A stretch of 64,000 bases of DNA from JAUVPB01 sp965223695. Lineage in GTDB: Bacteria > Actinomycetota > Thermoleophilia > Gaiellales > Gaiellaceae. A program made the position numbers and the translations under genes. The notes beneath the pieces are model-generated. The model was not told where the DNA came from and made no database searches. It worked only from the letters and a program-made list of their open reading frames with translations. The stretch lies in contig CBDCXJ010000016.1 in NCBI GenBank assembly GCA_965223695.1, forward strand, positions 124,001 through 188,000, in the 5' to 3' direction. Every line of letters starts with the position of its first letter. Position 1 is the first letter of the stretch. Below are positions 17,402-25,892 of this stretch, one piece after another.

Positions 17402-18205
17402 CTAGCTCATCTTCGCGGTGATCCCACCGTCGACAACGAGGTCGTGGGCGGTCACGTACTTCGCCTCGTCCGAAGCAAGGTAGAGCGCGGCGTAGGCGAC
17501 GTCCCAGGCGTCGCCCATCTTGCCGGTTGGGCACTGCGCGTCGCGAATTGCGATCAGGTTGTCGAGATCACCCTCGTCGCCGTAGGCAGCCGAGAGCCCT
17601 TCGGTGACCATCGGCGTCTTCATGAGACCCGGCGAGATCGTGTTGCAGCGGATGCCCTTCGCCGCGTACTCGAGCGCAATGCTGCGCGAGAGCGGGATGA
17701 TGGCGCCCTTCGTCGCGTAGTAGGTGGCGTAGGGGATGCCCGTCCAGCGATGCGCGGCGATCGACGAGAGGTTGACGATCGAGCCGCTTCCCTGCTTCTC
17801 CATGATCGGAAGCACCTGGCGGCAGACGAGGTAGACGCTCTTCAGGTTGGTCTCGGAGACGTGATCCCATGTTTCCTCGTCGGTCTCGACGATGCCGCCC
17901 ACGACGCCGATGCCGACGACGTTGACGAGCACGTCGATGCGGCCGTATGCCTCGACGCAGGCTGCGACCATCGACGCGACCTGCTCGCCGTCGGAGACGT
18001 CGGCTTCGAACGCGCGGCACTCGCCACCCTCGGAGGTGACGATCTCTACCGTCTCGGCCGCAGCGTCGGGGTTGATGTCAACCCCGAACACGCGGGCTCC
18101 CTCGCGCGCGAACAGGACGGAAATGGCTTTTCCGTTGCCCCAGCCTGGGCCACTCGAGCCGGCGCCAGAGATCAAGGCAACTTTGTCTGCAAGGCGCCCA
18201 GCCAT
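17402..18205 (-). CDS. Short-chain dehydrogenase/reductase
   Basis: 267 residues. The NAD(P)-binding loop reads ISGAGSSGPGWGNGKAI, a glycine motif with a longer insert than the usual GxxxGxG, as in many actinobacterial SDRs. The acidic residue in FGVDINPD favours NAD(H). Catalytic Ser is in VNLSSIAAH and the YxxxK pair in YYATKGA. The C-terminus (YLASDEAKYVTAHDLVVDGG) is complete. It is convergent with the NTF2-fold gene across a 50-base gap; the substrate is unknown. Confidence 0.9.
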   Translation of the reverse strand: MAGRLADKVALISGAGSSGPGWGNGKAISVLFAREGARVFGVDINPDAAAETVEIVTSEGGECRAFEADVSDGEQVASMVAACVEAYGRIDVLVNVVGIGVVGGIVETDEETWDHVSETNLKSVYLVCRQVLPIMEKQGSGSIVNLSSIAAHRWTGIPYATYYATKGAIIPLSRSIALEYAAKGIRCNTISPGLMKTPMVTEGLSAAYGDEGDLDNLIAIRDAQCPTGKMGDAWDVAYAALYLASDEAKYVTAHDLVVDGGITAKMS

Positions 18206-18262
18206 CGTCAGCCGAACGGCACTCTATGACGTCCCGGCGAGCGCGGTCGCTAGCGTGATGTT

Positions 18263-19138
18263 GTGGATGCGGTCGGTTCTGCTCTGCTCGCAGGTGGCCT
18301 GCTCGGGCTGCTGACGGTGCTCATCCGTCTGGGTCTGCGCCGCGCGCCTGACGTGACCGCCAGCGCGTTCGTGATCACCGTCATCGGCCTTGCGGTGACC
18401 GTCGCGATCTCGGCCGCCGCTGGTGTCCTCGACGACGCGAAGCGGATCGGGGATCTCTGGCCGTTTCTCGCCATCGGCGTGTTCGTGCCCGGGACGGGGA
18501 GGCTTCTCTACGTCCGGGCGGTGCGCGATGCCGGGCCGTCGCGGGCCGCGATTCTCGTGGGGATGGCGCCGCTCTTGTCGGTCTTGATCGCGGTCGCGAT
18601 CGTGCGTGAGCCGTTCGGGCTCGCGCTCGGTGCGGGCACGCTCCTGATCGTCGCCGGTGGTACCGCTCTCGTCCAGGAGCCGAGGCGCCCGCAGGGGTTC
18701 AAGGTCATCGGGCTCGTTCTGGCGCTGGTCGTCGCCTTGCTCGTTGCGATTCGCGACAACATCGCGCGGTCGGTCACGACCGACATCGACGTCGCTCCTG
18801 TGGTCGAGATCTCGGCGGTGCTCGCCACCGCGAGCGTGGTGGGCTTCATCTATCTGCTCGTCCACGGTCGTGGTCGCTCGGCGCTCGAGCGGACGTGGAA
18901 TGTCCTTCCGACGTTCCTGCCGATGGGCATGCTCGCGGGCGTCGCTTCGCTGGCCGTGCTCGAGGCACTCGACCGTGGCCCGGTTACGGTCGTGGCGCCG
19001 CTCATCGCGACACAGACCCTCTGGGTCGTGGTGCTTTCAAGCGTGCTGATCGGACGCAGCGAGGTGATCGGTCCGCGACTGGTCGCGGCGGCGCTGTGCG
19101 TTGTCGCCGGCGGTGCGCTGATCGGAATTGGCCAGTAG
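18263..19138 (+). CDS. DMT-superfamily (EamA) transporter
   Basis: 291 residues, GTG start. About ten hydrophobic helices in two EamA halves, each ending in a characteristic segment (GMAPLLSVLIAVAIVREPFG near the middle, IATQTLWVVVLSSVLIGRSEVIGPR near the end). An inner-membrane exporter of metabolites or amino acids. It is divergent from the SDR at 17402. Three EamA transporters lie in this window, at 18263, 20764 and 36493. Confidence 0.85.
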   Translation: MDAVGSALLAGGLLGLLTVLIRLGLRRAPDVTASAFVITVIGLAVTVAISAAAGVLDDAKRIGDLWPFLAIGVFVPGTGRLLYVRAVRDAGPSRAAILVGMAPLLSVLIAVAIVREPFGLALGAGTLLIVAGGTALVQEPRRPQGFKVIGLVLALVVALLVAIRDNIARSVTTDIDVAPVVEISAVLATASVVGFIYLLVHGRGRSALERTWNVLPTFLPMGMLAGVASLAVLEALDRGPVTVVAPLIATQTLWVVVLSSVLIGRSEVIGPRLVAAALCVVAGGALIGIGQ

Positions 19139-19164
19139 CCCGCGCCGACCGCTTTCCGGCTGGT

Positions 19165-20649
19165 CTACGTAAACGTGAAGCTCAGCCGTCGCGGCCGGTC
19201 GAGCGCGTCGAGCAGGCCACGGTCCCGCCCGGGGCCGCCGTCGACGGTGTCTGCCCTCCCGTCAGAGGCGAAGAGCGTGTCGCGACCGCGTCCGCCGTGG
19301 AGCCGGTCGCGTCCACCCGAGCCCGTCAGCGTGTCGGCGCCTCTCGCGCCGTAGAGCGTGTCGGCTCCACCGCCGCCGATGAGGCGATCAGCACCCACCC
19401 CGCCATTGAGCCTGTCACGTCCGGCGCCACCGAAGAGGCGATCCGGCCCGCGTGCGCCGATGAGCACATCGCGACCGCGGCCGCCCTTGAGGACGTCGCG
19501 TCCGAGCTGTCCGGCAAGCCAGTCGTTGCCGAGCCCGGCATTGAGCTTGTCGCTACCGGGACCGCCCGCGAGCGCGTCGTTCCCGCCGCCTGCCCGCAGA
19601 ACATCGTCGCCGCCGAAGCCGCAGATCGTGTCGTCGCCAGGGGTGCCGACGAGCAGATCCGGCCCGGAAGTGCCAAGGATCGTGCAGTCGCTCGCCTTGA
19701 TGATCGGCGGGCCGCCGGCTCGGACCTGAACCTGCAGGGTCGCCGTCGCGTTGCCGGCGGGCCCTGTCGTGGTCAGGACGACGCGGAAGGTGCCAGGCGT
19801 TGCGAAGGTGTGCTTCGGCTTCTGACCGGAGCCACGCGAGCCATCTCCGAAGTTCCAGCTGTATGCCGTGCCAGGGTCGCCTTTCGCCGAGAACGAGACG
19901 TCGAGCGGTGCAACACCGCTGGTCGGGAGCGCCGAGAACGCGGCCGCGGAGGCTCGCTCTGCTGCCGTGCGGCCGCAGGCCTCGACCAGCGCGTCGAGCA
20001 CGCTCGAGGGGTCGGCCGCAAGTGCGTCGAGCTCGAAGATCGTGCCGCCGGTCTGTGCCGCCAGACTCCCGGCCTCGGGGCCGTAGGTCTGGCGCGTGAC
20101 CGGGTCGCCCGGCTTGATGACGCCAAAGAAGACGCCGTCCCGGGCGTCCAATGCGCTCAGCGCTCGCGCAAGATCAGTTCCCTGGTCGCTGACGAAGCTC
20201 GGCGCCTCATCACTGAAGACGATGGCGCATGCGCCCGCGCCGGCGCGAAAGCCGGCGACGTCTGTCATGGCGAAACGGACGGCGTCGAGTCCCGGCTCCG
20301 AGCTCGCGCCGCGGCTGGCCGGTGACGACTGGAAGTTGTCGAGCGCCTTGCGGAATGTCCCGGCGCTGCTCATCGCCGTGAGTGCACGTGGCTCGCCGCT
20401 CGGAGCGTCCGAGAGGGTGCCGCCGAAAGCGACGAGTGCGTAACGAGCTTCGAGGCGGCCGTCGAGACCGGCCACGACCTGGTCGACGCGATCTCTGATC
20501 GACTCGAGCTCGTTGCGCATGCTCGAGGACGCGTCGACGATGAATGCGATATCGCCTGCCGGCTTCGCCGCATGCGCGGTCGAGGCCAGTGCAACCATCG
20601 TCAGAATCACAGCCGCAAGCGCAGCGACTACTCGGCACGCGCGAGTCAC
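19165..20649 (-). CDS. Secreted VWA-PKD-RTX calcium-binding protein
   Basis: 494 residues with a clear signal peptide (MTRACRVVAALAAVILTM..., cleavage after AHA near residue 28). Domains in order: a von Willebrand A domain with an intact MIDAS (DASSS, Asp39/Ser41/Ser43) to about residue 215; a PKD domain (VAPLDVSFSAKGDPGTAYSWNFGDG and HTFATPGTFRVVLT); then about ten haemolysin-type nonapeptide repeats of the GGxGxDxL kind from about residue 330 to 480. It should be exported and fold on binding calcium. Adhesion or cell-surface binding is the likely role; no enzyme domain or cell-wall anchor is seen. Confidence 0.88.
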   Translation of the reverse strand: MTRACRVVAALAAVILTMVALASTAHAAKPAGDIAFIVDASSSMRNELESIRDRVDQVVAGLDGRLEARYALVAFGGTLSDAPSGEPRALTAMSSAGTFRKALDNFQSSPASRGASSEPGLDAVRFAMTDVAGFRAGAGACAIVFSDEAPSFVSDQGTDLARALSALDARDGVFFGVIKPGDPVTRQTYGPEAGSLAAQTGGTIFELDALAADPSSVLDALVEACGRTAAERASAAAFSALPTSGVAPLDVSFSAKGDPGTAYSWNFGDGSRGSGQKPKHTFATPGTFRVVLTTTGPAGNATATLQVQVRAGGPPIIKASDCTILGTSGPDLLVGTPGDDTICGFGGDDVLRAGGGNDALAGGPGSDKLNAGLGNDWLAGQLGRDVLKGGRGRDVLIGARGPDRLFGGAGRDRLNGGVGADRLIGGGGADTLYGARGADTLTGSGGRDRLHGGRGRDTLFASDGRADTVDGGPGRDRGLLDALDRPRRLSFTFT

Positions 20650-20763
20650 AACTTCCCCCCAACGTTTTCGCCGGCACCGAGACCGGCGTTGCGCTCAGCG
20701 TAGGGGGCGGTTTCGTGACCCGCCACCCCTCGATCGAGGGAGGAGCGCGCCTAGTAGGGTCGA

Positions 20764-21720
20764 GTGGTGAGCGCGCCGGAAGCAGCAGGTCGAGCCGGTG
20801 TGCCGACTGCAGCTCTTCTCGGCGTGGCGGTGCTGATCTGGGGCGGCGGATTCTGGCCGATCGACGTCGCCTCCGACCACACCGAGCCAATCATGCTGGC
20901 GATGCTCCGGGTCGCTCCGACCCTGGCGCTTGTGCTTGTCATCTTCGTTGTCTTCCGGCGCCGGCTCCCGACTGGTCGCCTGCTCTGGGTAAGCGTACTG
21001 TCGGGGTTGCTGATCTTCGGGCTCTTCCAGTGGATCCTCATGGATGCAGTCGTGCGTATCGGCCCCGGAAACACCGCCGTGATGGTCAACACGGCACCGC
21101 TCGTCATCGCGGTGCTCGGCTTCGTCTTCTTGCGTGAGCGACTAGGGGCGCTTGCGAGCCTCGGGCTCGTAATCGGCTTCATCGGTGTCGTGATGATGGT
21201 CTGGTCACAGATCGGCGATTTTCCGAGCGCGGACACGCTGATCGGCGGTGTTGCGCTCGCCTTCGCCGGGGCCTGCGCGTGGGGAGGCGGCGCGCTTGTG
21301 CTGCGTGCCGGGACCCGGAACGAGAGCGGCATCGACATGATGGGCGTGACGGTCGTCCAGTACGCGGCCGGAGCGCTCGTCCTGGTCCCGATCGCGTTTC
21401 CGGTGGCGGGCGTCTCTACAACCGACTGGGGCGCGCTTGGCCTCTGGGTCGGGGTGGCCTGGATCGGGCCGCTCACCGGCATCGCGCTCCTGATCCTGTT
21501 CATCGTCCTGCAGCGGATGGAAGCGGGGCGGGCGACCTCGGTCCTCTTCCTGATTCCGGCGGTCGCGATCGTGATCGAGATCGCCCGCGGCAACGCGCCG
21601 AGCGCCGTCGCTCTGGCCGGCATGTTCGTCGCGATTCTCGGCGTCGGGCTCGTGACTGCTCCGCGGGGTGCGCTAGGTCGCGCCGCCGTCCGTCTCGGCG
21701 CGCTCCGCGTGCGTGTGTGA
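20764..21720 (+). CDS. DMT-superfamily (EamA) transporter
   Basis: About 318 residues; two adjacent GTG codons (20764, 20767) could both start it. Ten predicted helices in two EamA repeats: WGGGFWPIDVASDHTEPIMLAMLR at the first helix pair, VNTAPLVIAVLGFVFLRERLG ending the first half, LFLIPAVAIVIEIARGNAPS ending the second. It is clearly related to the transporter at 36493, which shares the WGxxxWPxxVA and VIVEIARGxAPSA segments. It is followed after 32 bases by a cyclase-family hydrolase, so a shared transcript is likely. Confidence 0.88.
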   Translation: MVSAPEAAGRAGVPTAALLGVAVLIWGGGFWPIDVASDHTEPIMLAMLRVAPTLALVLVIFVVFRRRLPTGRLLWVSVLSGLLIFGLFQWILMDAVVRIGPGNTAVMVNTAPLVIAVLGFVFLRERLGALASLGLVIGFIGVVMMVWSQIGDFPSADTLIGGVALAFAGACAWGGGALVLRAGTRNESGIDMMGVTVVQYAAGALVLVPIAFPVAGVSTTDWGALGLWVGVAWIGPLTGIALLILFIVLQRMEAGRATSVLFLIPAVAIVIEIARGNAPSAVALAGMFVAILGVGLVTAPRGALGRAAVRLGALRVRV

Positions 21721-21752
21721 GACTGCGCCACGAGCCAGCCAAGGAGGAGATC

Positions 21753-22703
21753 GTGGCGACAGTCGAACAGCCAATCGCCGCGCTGAGCGCGCGGGCGCGC
21801 AAGGTGACCAAGAGCCCGTTCGGCCCCGACGACGAGATCGGGATGCTGAACCTGATGACGCCCGAGTCGCGGGCGGCGGTCATGGCCGAGGCCGACGCCT
21901 CGAAGATGTTCGACCTCGCGGTCGAGTTCTTCCCGGGAATGCCGTCCTGGACGGCGGGCGGCGATCCCTCGTACCAGATCTGGATGACCCACACGCCTGA
22001 CGGCGAGCACATCGAGAGCGCGCGCGGGACTTCGCCGACGTTCGGACATCAGACGTACTCGGGCGACGCCGTCTCGATGTACACGCACTGCGGCACCCAC
22101 ATCGACACGCTCAACCACTACGGCTACGACGGCCAGATCTGGAACTGCTTCGAGGTCGCGAAGGAGCTCGGCAACCGCACCTGGCACGTCTGCGGCGCCG
22201 AGAAGCATCCGCCGATCATCGCCCGCGGTGTTCTGATCGACGTCGCGGCGGCGCTCGGAGTCGAGATGCTGCCAGACTCCTACGGCATCGGCGCCGACGA
22301 CCTGCGCAAGGCCCTCGACCGGCAGGGCACCGAGTTGCGTCCCGGCGACGTCGTGATCATCCGCACCGGGAGGATGACGGTGTGGCCCGAGTTCGATGCC
22401 TACCTCGTCAACGAGCCCGGGTTGAACCTCGAGGGTGCGAAGCTGCTCGCAGACGCCGGCGCGATCGTCGTCGGTGGCGACAACGTCGGAGTCGAGCAGC
22501 TGCCCTCCGCGGTCGAAGACGACTGGATTCCGGTGCATAGCTACCTGCTCGCCGAGTGTGGCGTCGCGATGATGGAGGTCGTCAACTGCGAGGAGCTCTC
22601 GGCGGAGGAGGTTTACGAGTTCGCGTTCTTCGCGGCCACGATCCCGCTGCGGGGAGCCACCGGCGCGCCGCTACGGCCGGTCGTCTTTCCCCTGCGCTCC
22701 TAG
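21753..22703 (+). CDS. Cyclase-family hydrolase (kynurenine formamidase superfamily)
   Basis: 316 residues, GTG five bases after AAGGAGG. Metal-dependent hydrolase of the cyclase/KynB fold: the ligand motif appears as THCGTHIDTLNHYGYDGQIWN, near residues 110-130. Relatives hydrolyse N-formylkynurenine, isatin or other cyclic amides. The N-terminal FGPDDEIGMLNLMTPE resembles the start of the truncated paralogue at 16699. The substrate is not determined; the amide theme of the window is consistent with an isatin- or imide-type target. Confidence 0.87.
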   Translation: MATVEQPIAALSARARKVTKSPFGPDDEIGMLNLMTPESRAAVMAEADASKMFDLAVEFFPGMPSWTAGGDPSYQIWMTHTPDGEHIESARGTSPTFGHQTYSGDAVSMYTHCGTHIDTLNHYGYDGQIWNCFEVAKELGNRTWHVCGAEKHPPIIARGVLIDVAAALGVEMLPDSYGIGADDLRKALDRQGTELRPGDVVIIRTGRMTVWPEFDAYLVNEPGLNLEGAKLLADAGAIVVGGDNVGVEQLPSAVEDDWIPVHSYLLAECGVAMMEVVNCEELSAEEVYEFAFFAATIPLRGATGAPLRPVVFPLRS

Positions 22704-22735
22704 CGCGCCCTCGGCGGGCGAAGCTCGCTGGCGAA

Positions 22736-23161
22736 CTAGCCCGGGCGGCGCAGGGTCGCGGCGAGCTGCTCGAACGTTCGGCCCCAACCGGAACGATGCT
22801 TCTCGAGCGCCTCCTCCGAGGGCAAACCCTCGTGGGTGAGCGTGAGATGCGTGCGCGGGCCGAGGTCTCGAAGCTCGACAGTCACGACCGTGTCCGAGAC
22901 GGCGTAGGAATTCCAGCTGAAGCGCAGCCGGTAAGGGGCGGACACCTCTTCGTAGACGCCGTGCGAGACCATCTCCGCGCCCTCGGCGTCGCGCATCGTG
23001 ACAGTGAACGCACCGCCGCTCATCGGTTGGGCCGTAACCTCGGCCGACCACTCGGCGCCGACATAGAACCAACTCGCCATCACAACCGGGTCTGTCCAGG
23101 CCGCGAACACCCGGTGGATCGGCGCATCCAGCTCACGCTCGATGACGAGCGTCTCAGGCAT
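22736..23161 (-). CDS. AHSA1/SRPBCC-domain protein
   Basis: 141 residues. A START-like fold seen from LVIERELDAPIHRVFAAWTDPVVMASWFYVG and a C-terminal HEGLPSEEALEKHRSGWGRTFEQLAATL helix, typical of activator-of-Hsp90-ATPase-like ligand-binding proteins. Its start overlaps the end of the ArsR gene by eight bases, the usual ArsR-SRPBCC pairing. The ligand is unknown. Confidence 0.88.
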   Translation of the reverse strand: MPETLVIERELDAPIHRVFAAWTDPVVMASWFYVGAEWSAEVTAQPMSGGAFTVTMRDAEGAEMVSHGVYEEVSAPYRLRFSWNSYAVSDTVVTVELRDLGPRTHLTLTHEGLPSEEALEKHRSGWGRTFEQLAATLRRPG

Positions 23162-23501
23162 CTGAGCTGCTCGCCGCGTCTTCGCTCAGCTGTGTCTCGA
23201 GCGCGTCGAGCTGAGCCGTCCAGAAGTCGCGATAGTGATCGAGAGCGCTGGCGGCACGATCGAGCGCTTGCGGCTTGAGTCTGCACCGCGTCTCGCGACC
23301 CTGGCGCATTCGTTCCACCAGATCGGCCGACTCGAGCACGAGCACGTGTTTCGAGATCGCCGCCAGCGACATGTCGAACGGCTGGGCCAGCGTCCCGACC
23401 GTCTCCTCGCCCCGGGCGAGCCGTCGCAGGATCAAACGCCGCGTCGGGTTCGCGAGCGCATGGAAGACGTCGTCCAGGCGCGCATCCTGAAGCTCAACCA
23501 T
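23154..23501 (-). CDS. ArsR-family winged-helix regulator
   Basis: 115 residues, ATG at 23501. The winged-helix DNA-binding domain is complete: VFHALANPTRRLILRRLARGEETVGTLAQPFDMSLAAISKHVLVLESADLVERMRQGRETRCRL. The metal-sensing cysteines of ArsR/SmtB proteins are absent, so it is of the SRPBCC-associated type rather than a metal sensor. It is divergent from the AHSA1 gene at 23568, and the intervening promoter contains an inverted repeat, implying control of both directions. Confidence 0.92.
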   Translation of the reverse strand: MVELQDARLDDVFHALANPTRRLILRRLARGEETVGTLAQPFDMSLAAISKHVLVLESADLVERMRQGRETRCRLKPQALDRAASALDHYRDFWTAQLDALETQLSEDAASSSDA

Positions 23502-23505
23502 CTTG

Positions 23506-23534
23506 TTGACAGTCTACACCGCCTGGCATATTAT
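23506..23534 (+). promoter_or_regulatory. Consensus-like sigma70 promoter for the AHSA1 gene
   Basis: TTGACA at 23506-23511 and TATTAT at 23529-23534 are exactly 17 bases apart, the best housekeeping-type promoter in the window. Transcription would start near 23541 and give a leader of about 27 bases with GAGGAGGTT before the ATG at 23568. Confidence 0.75.
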
Positions 23535-23553
23535 CAACCGACGGGTTGAATAA
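23531..23553. promoter_or_regulatory. Inverted-repeat operator candidate (ArsR)
   Basis: TTATCAACC followed by GGTTGAATAA forms a near-perfect inverted repeat (TTAT-CAACC against TTATTCAACC) overlapping the -10 and start site. A second, shorter repeat TCAAC...GTTGA spans about 23495-23509 and covers the ArsR start codon and the -35. Two sites flanking the promoter would suit repression by the divergent ArsR protein; binding is inferred. Confidence 0.55.
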
Positions 23554-23567
23554 CGAGGAGGTTCGGA

Positions 23568-24005
23568 ATGAAGACGGTCGCAGGAACGATCGAGTGCAGT
23601 GTTCAGGTCAGCGCGAGTCCGGCCGACGCGCTCGCAGCTGTCACCACGCCGCCGGGCATCGCCGGCTGGTGGGCAGTCAACAGTGAGGTCGGCGCCGGCG
23701 CTGGTGCTACGGCCACCATGACCTTCCACAAGGACGGCGCCACCATCCCAATGGCCTTCGAGATCACCGAGTCGACCCCGGAGCGCGTGAGCTGGCGCTG
23801 CACTGACAACGGGAACCCGACGTGGATCGGAACGACCATGACATGGAGCTTCTCATCAGCCGAGGGCGGCGCGCAGATCGACTTCGAGCACGCCGGCTGG
23901 GGCGAGGACGGCCCAGGCCCGGAGATCGCCAAGGGCTGGGACCATTTCATCAACACGAGTCTCAAGAACTACCTGGACGGCGGCCAGGGAATGCCCTGGG
24001 AGTAG
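23568..24005 (+). CDS. AHSA1/SRPBCC-domain protein
   Basis: 145 residues, ATG after CGAGGAGGTT. The START-like fold is visible in TIECSVQVSASPADALAAVTTPPGIAGWWAVNSEV, the ESTPERVSWRCTDNG strand and a C-terminal GWDHFINTSLKNYLDGGQGMP helix. Paralogue of the gene at 22736 and divergent from the ArsR gene, so the three probably form one regulatory unit responding to a hydrophobic ligand or stress. Confidence 0.88.
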   Translation: MKTVAGTIECSVQVSASPADALAAVTTPPGIAGWWAVNSEVGAGAGATATMTFHKDGATIPMAFEITESTPERVSWRCTDNGNPTWIGTTMTWSFSSAEGGAQIDFEHAGWGEDGPGPEIAKGWDHFINTSLKNYLDGGQGMPWE

Positions 24006-24022
24006 TGCCATCGTGAATCCGG

Positions 24023-24039
24023 CTCCCGCCTCGCGGGAG
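24023..24039 (+). terminator. GC-rich hairpin after the AHSA1 gene
   Basis: CTCCCGC (24023-24029) and GCGGGAG (24033-24039) form a perfect 7-bp stem with a CTC loop, 18 bases after the stop. No T-run follows, so it would be a weak or factor-assisted terminator. Confidence 0.4.
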
Positions 24040-24072
24040 TCCATGCTTCCATCGTAAGGTGCCGGCACACGC

Positions 24073-24168
24073 ATGTCCGAGTCGGAAGAACGCCCCCGCT
24101 ACGAGAAGAAGCGCGCTGGCATGGCCGCGAATCTCGAGCTCCAGACCGGGGAGGGAGGCAGGCCGTGA
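24073..24168 (+). CDS. Possible 31-residue leader or small protein
   Basis: ATG at 24073 opens a charged 31-residue frame (MSESEERPRYEKKRAGMAAN...) whose TGA overlaps the GTG of the isochorismatase gene, the same coupling used by real operon genes here. A weak TAAGG site lies about 13 bases before the ATG. It resembles no family I recognise; it could be the remnant of a longer upstream gene or chance. Confidence 0.25.
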   Translation: MSESEERPRYEKKRAGMAANLELQTGEGGRP

Positions 24169-24878
24169 TCACGATCCACGGAAAGGACGTCCCGACCGAG
24201 CTGCGCGAGCTGGTGGACCCAGCGAAGAGCGCTCTGGTCATCATCGACATGCAGAACGACTGCTGCGCGGAGGGCGGCTCGGGCCATCTCGCCGGAGGCG
24301 ACATGTCGATGTACGGCGACGTGATTCCGAAGATCGCCGGGTTCGCCGAGGCGTGTCGTCTAGCAGAGGTTCCCGTGATCCACGTGCGGATTCTGACCTT
24401 GCCCGACGGAGCGAGCGACTCGCCCGCATGGATTCGCTTGCGTCTGAGGGCCAACGCAAACTTCGACCCGACCAACGACGGCGCCTGGGATTTCACCGTC
24501 GAGGGCACCTGGGGCGCAGAGTTCGTGGCCGAGCTGCAGCCGCAGGCGGGTGAGCCTGTCGTCACGAAGTTCCGCTCGAGCGCCTTTCGCGAGACCAACC
24601 TCGACCTCTTGCTCCGCTCGAACGGGATCGAAAGCGTGATCGTCGCCGGCTGCACGACCGAGGGCTGCGTCGAGTCGACGGTGCGGGATCTCTGCTTCTA
24701 CGACTACTTCGGGATCGTGCTGTCTGACTGCGTGGGCAGTGACGTCCGCGAGCTCCACGACGCCTCGATGCTCGTCATGGGCGCCTACCGTGCCGACATG
24801 GCGACGTCGGCCGAGGTCATCGAAGCGTGGCGACGGCTCGGCGCGCTCGGCACGCCGACCGAGGAGGTGGCTTCGTGA
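24165..24878 (+). CDS. Isochorismatase-family cysteine hydrolase
   Basis: 237 residues, GTG with GGGAGG upstream. The catalytic triad of the family is visible: Asp28 in VIIDMQND, Lys135 in VVTKFRSSAF and Cys168 in AGCTTEGCVEST. Members hydrolyse isochorismate, nicotinamide, N-carbamoylsarcosine, ureidoacrylate or biuret. The next gene is a PuuE-like deacetylase whose start overlaps this stop, which favours an amide or ureide substrate. Confidence 0.9.
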   Translation: MITIHGKDVPTELRELVDPAKSALVIIDMQNDCCAEGGSGHLAGGDMSMYGDVIPKIAGFAEACRLAEVPVIHVRILTLPDGASDSPAWIRLRLRANANFDPTNDGAWDFTVEGTWGAEFVAELQPQAGEPVVTKFRSSAFRETNLDLLLRSNGIESVIVAGCTTEGCVESTVRDLCFYDYFGIVLSDCVGSDVRELHDASMLVMGAYRADMATSAEVIEAWRRLGALGTPTEEVAS

Positions 24879-25816
24879 GCTCGATGAACCCGCAGTTCTT
24901 CGTCAGGGAGGACGGCCCGGTTGACGGGCCGCCGCGCGAGCTCGTCGGCTACGGCGAGCACCCGCCGAAGGTCGAGTGGCCGGGCGGCGCGCGTGTTGCC
25001 GTGCAGATCGTCGTCAACTACGAGGAGGGCTCGGAGAAGTCGTTCCCGATGGGCGACGGCGTCAACGATGTGCTCCACGAGATCCCGTTCAACCTCGAGG
25101 GGACGCGCGACCTCTGCGTCGAGTCGGTCTACGAGTACGGCTCTCGCGCAGGCATCTGGCGGCTCTTCCGCGTCTTCGACGCTGCCGCGATCCCGGTCAC
25201 GTTTTTCGCGGCGGCGGTTGCGCTCGAGCGCAACCCCGACGTCGCGGCCAAGCTGGCCAGGCGAGGAGACGAGGCAGCCGGTCACGGGTACCGCTGGTCG
25301 AACCATTTCGAGATGACACGCGACGAGGAGCGAGAGGCGATCCGGCTCGGTATCGAGTCGATCGCCGAGACCACGGGCAGCCGGCCCGTCGGCTGGTACT
25401 GCCGCGAGATGAGCACCAACACCCGCGAGTTACTGGTCGAGGAGGGTGGGTTCCTCTACGACTCGGAGTGCTACAACGACGACCTTCCGTACTGGACGCA
25501 GGTGCAGGGGACGTCACACCTCGTCGTGCCCTACTCGCTCGTCGTCAACGACGCACGCTTCGTGCTCGCGCAGGGGTATGGCAGCCCCGAGCACTTCTTC
25601 GAGTACGCAAAGGCCACCCTCGATCGGCTTCGGGACGACGGGGACGACCTGTCGCGGATGATGTCGGCCGGTCTGCACCCCCGTTTCAGCGGGAATCCGG
25701 CGCGAGCCGACGCGCTGGCGCGCTTCATCGACTACGCCCAGAGCACGGGTGACGTGTGGTTCGCGCGGCGGGATGAGGTCGCGCGAGTCTTTGGCGAGCA
25801 GGTGCCGGCGCGCTAG
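24875..25816 (+). CDS. Polysaccharide deacetylase-family protein (PuuE allantoinase-like)
   Basis: 313 residues, GTG overlapping the isochorismatase stop. NodB-homology fold of the cytosolic PuuE type: RVAVQIVVNYEEGSE at the N-terminus, FRVFDAAAIPVTFFAAAVALE, GHGYRWSNHFEMTRDEE (catalytic and zinc-region His residues) and a late HPRFSGNPARADAL stretch. PuuE enzymes are metal-independent allantoinases; other members deformylate or deacetylate small amides. No signal peptide, so cytoplasmic. Pairing with an isochorismatase fits ureide breakdown. Confidence 0.85.
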   Translation: MSSMNPQFFVREDGPVDGPPRELVGYGEHPPKVEWPGGARVAVQIVVNYEEGSEKSFPMGDGVNDVLHEIPFNLEGTRDLCVESVYEYGSRAGIWRLFRVFDAAAIPVTFFAAAVALERNPDVAAKLARRGDEAAGHGYRWSNHFEMTRDEEREAIRLGIESIAETTGSRPVGWYCREMSTNTRELLVEEGGFLYDSECYNDDLPYWTQVQGTSHLVVPYSLVVNDARFVLAQGYGSPEHFFEYAKATLDRLRDDGDDLSRMMSAGLHPRFSGNPARADALARFIDYAQSTGDVWFARRDEVARVFGEQVPAR

Positions 25817-25851
25817 CCGGCGCGTGCCGTCGCTCCACGGCACAGGGTCTT

Positions 25852-25857
25852 ACAATT
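25852..25857 (+). promoter_or_regulatory. Possible -10 element (TACAAT)
   Basis: TACAAT at 25852-25857 lies 24-36 bases before the candidate starts of the secreted protein gene. I find no good -35 hexamer at the right distance. Confidence 0.3.
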
Positions 25858-25892
25858 CCCTTTCGGCGAGCCGCGGATTCATGTGGTTAGCT

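Noticed and set aside
19326..20000. DNA tandem repeats as a mobile or satellite element
   Set aside because: The periodicity comes from RTX nonapeptide codons on the minus strand of a secreted protein gene.
20751..22538. A 595-residue open frame on the minus strand
   Set aside because: Covers a DMT transporter and a cyclase-family gene that both have clear motifs on the plus strand; no domain in the antisense frame.
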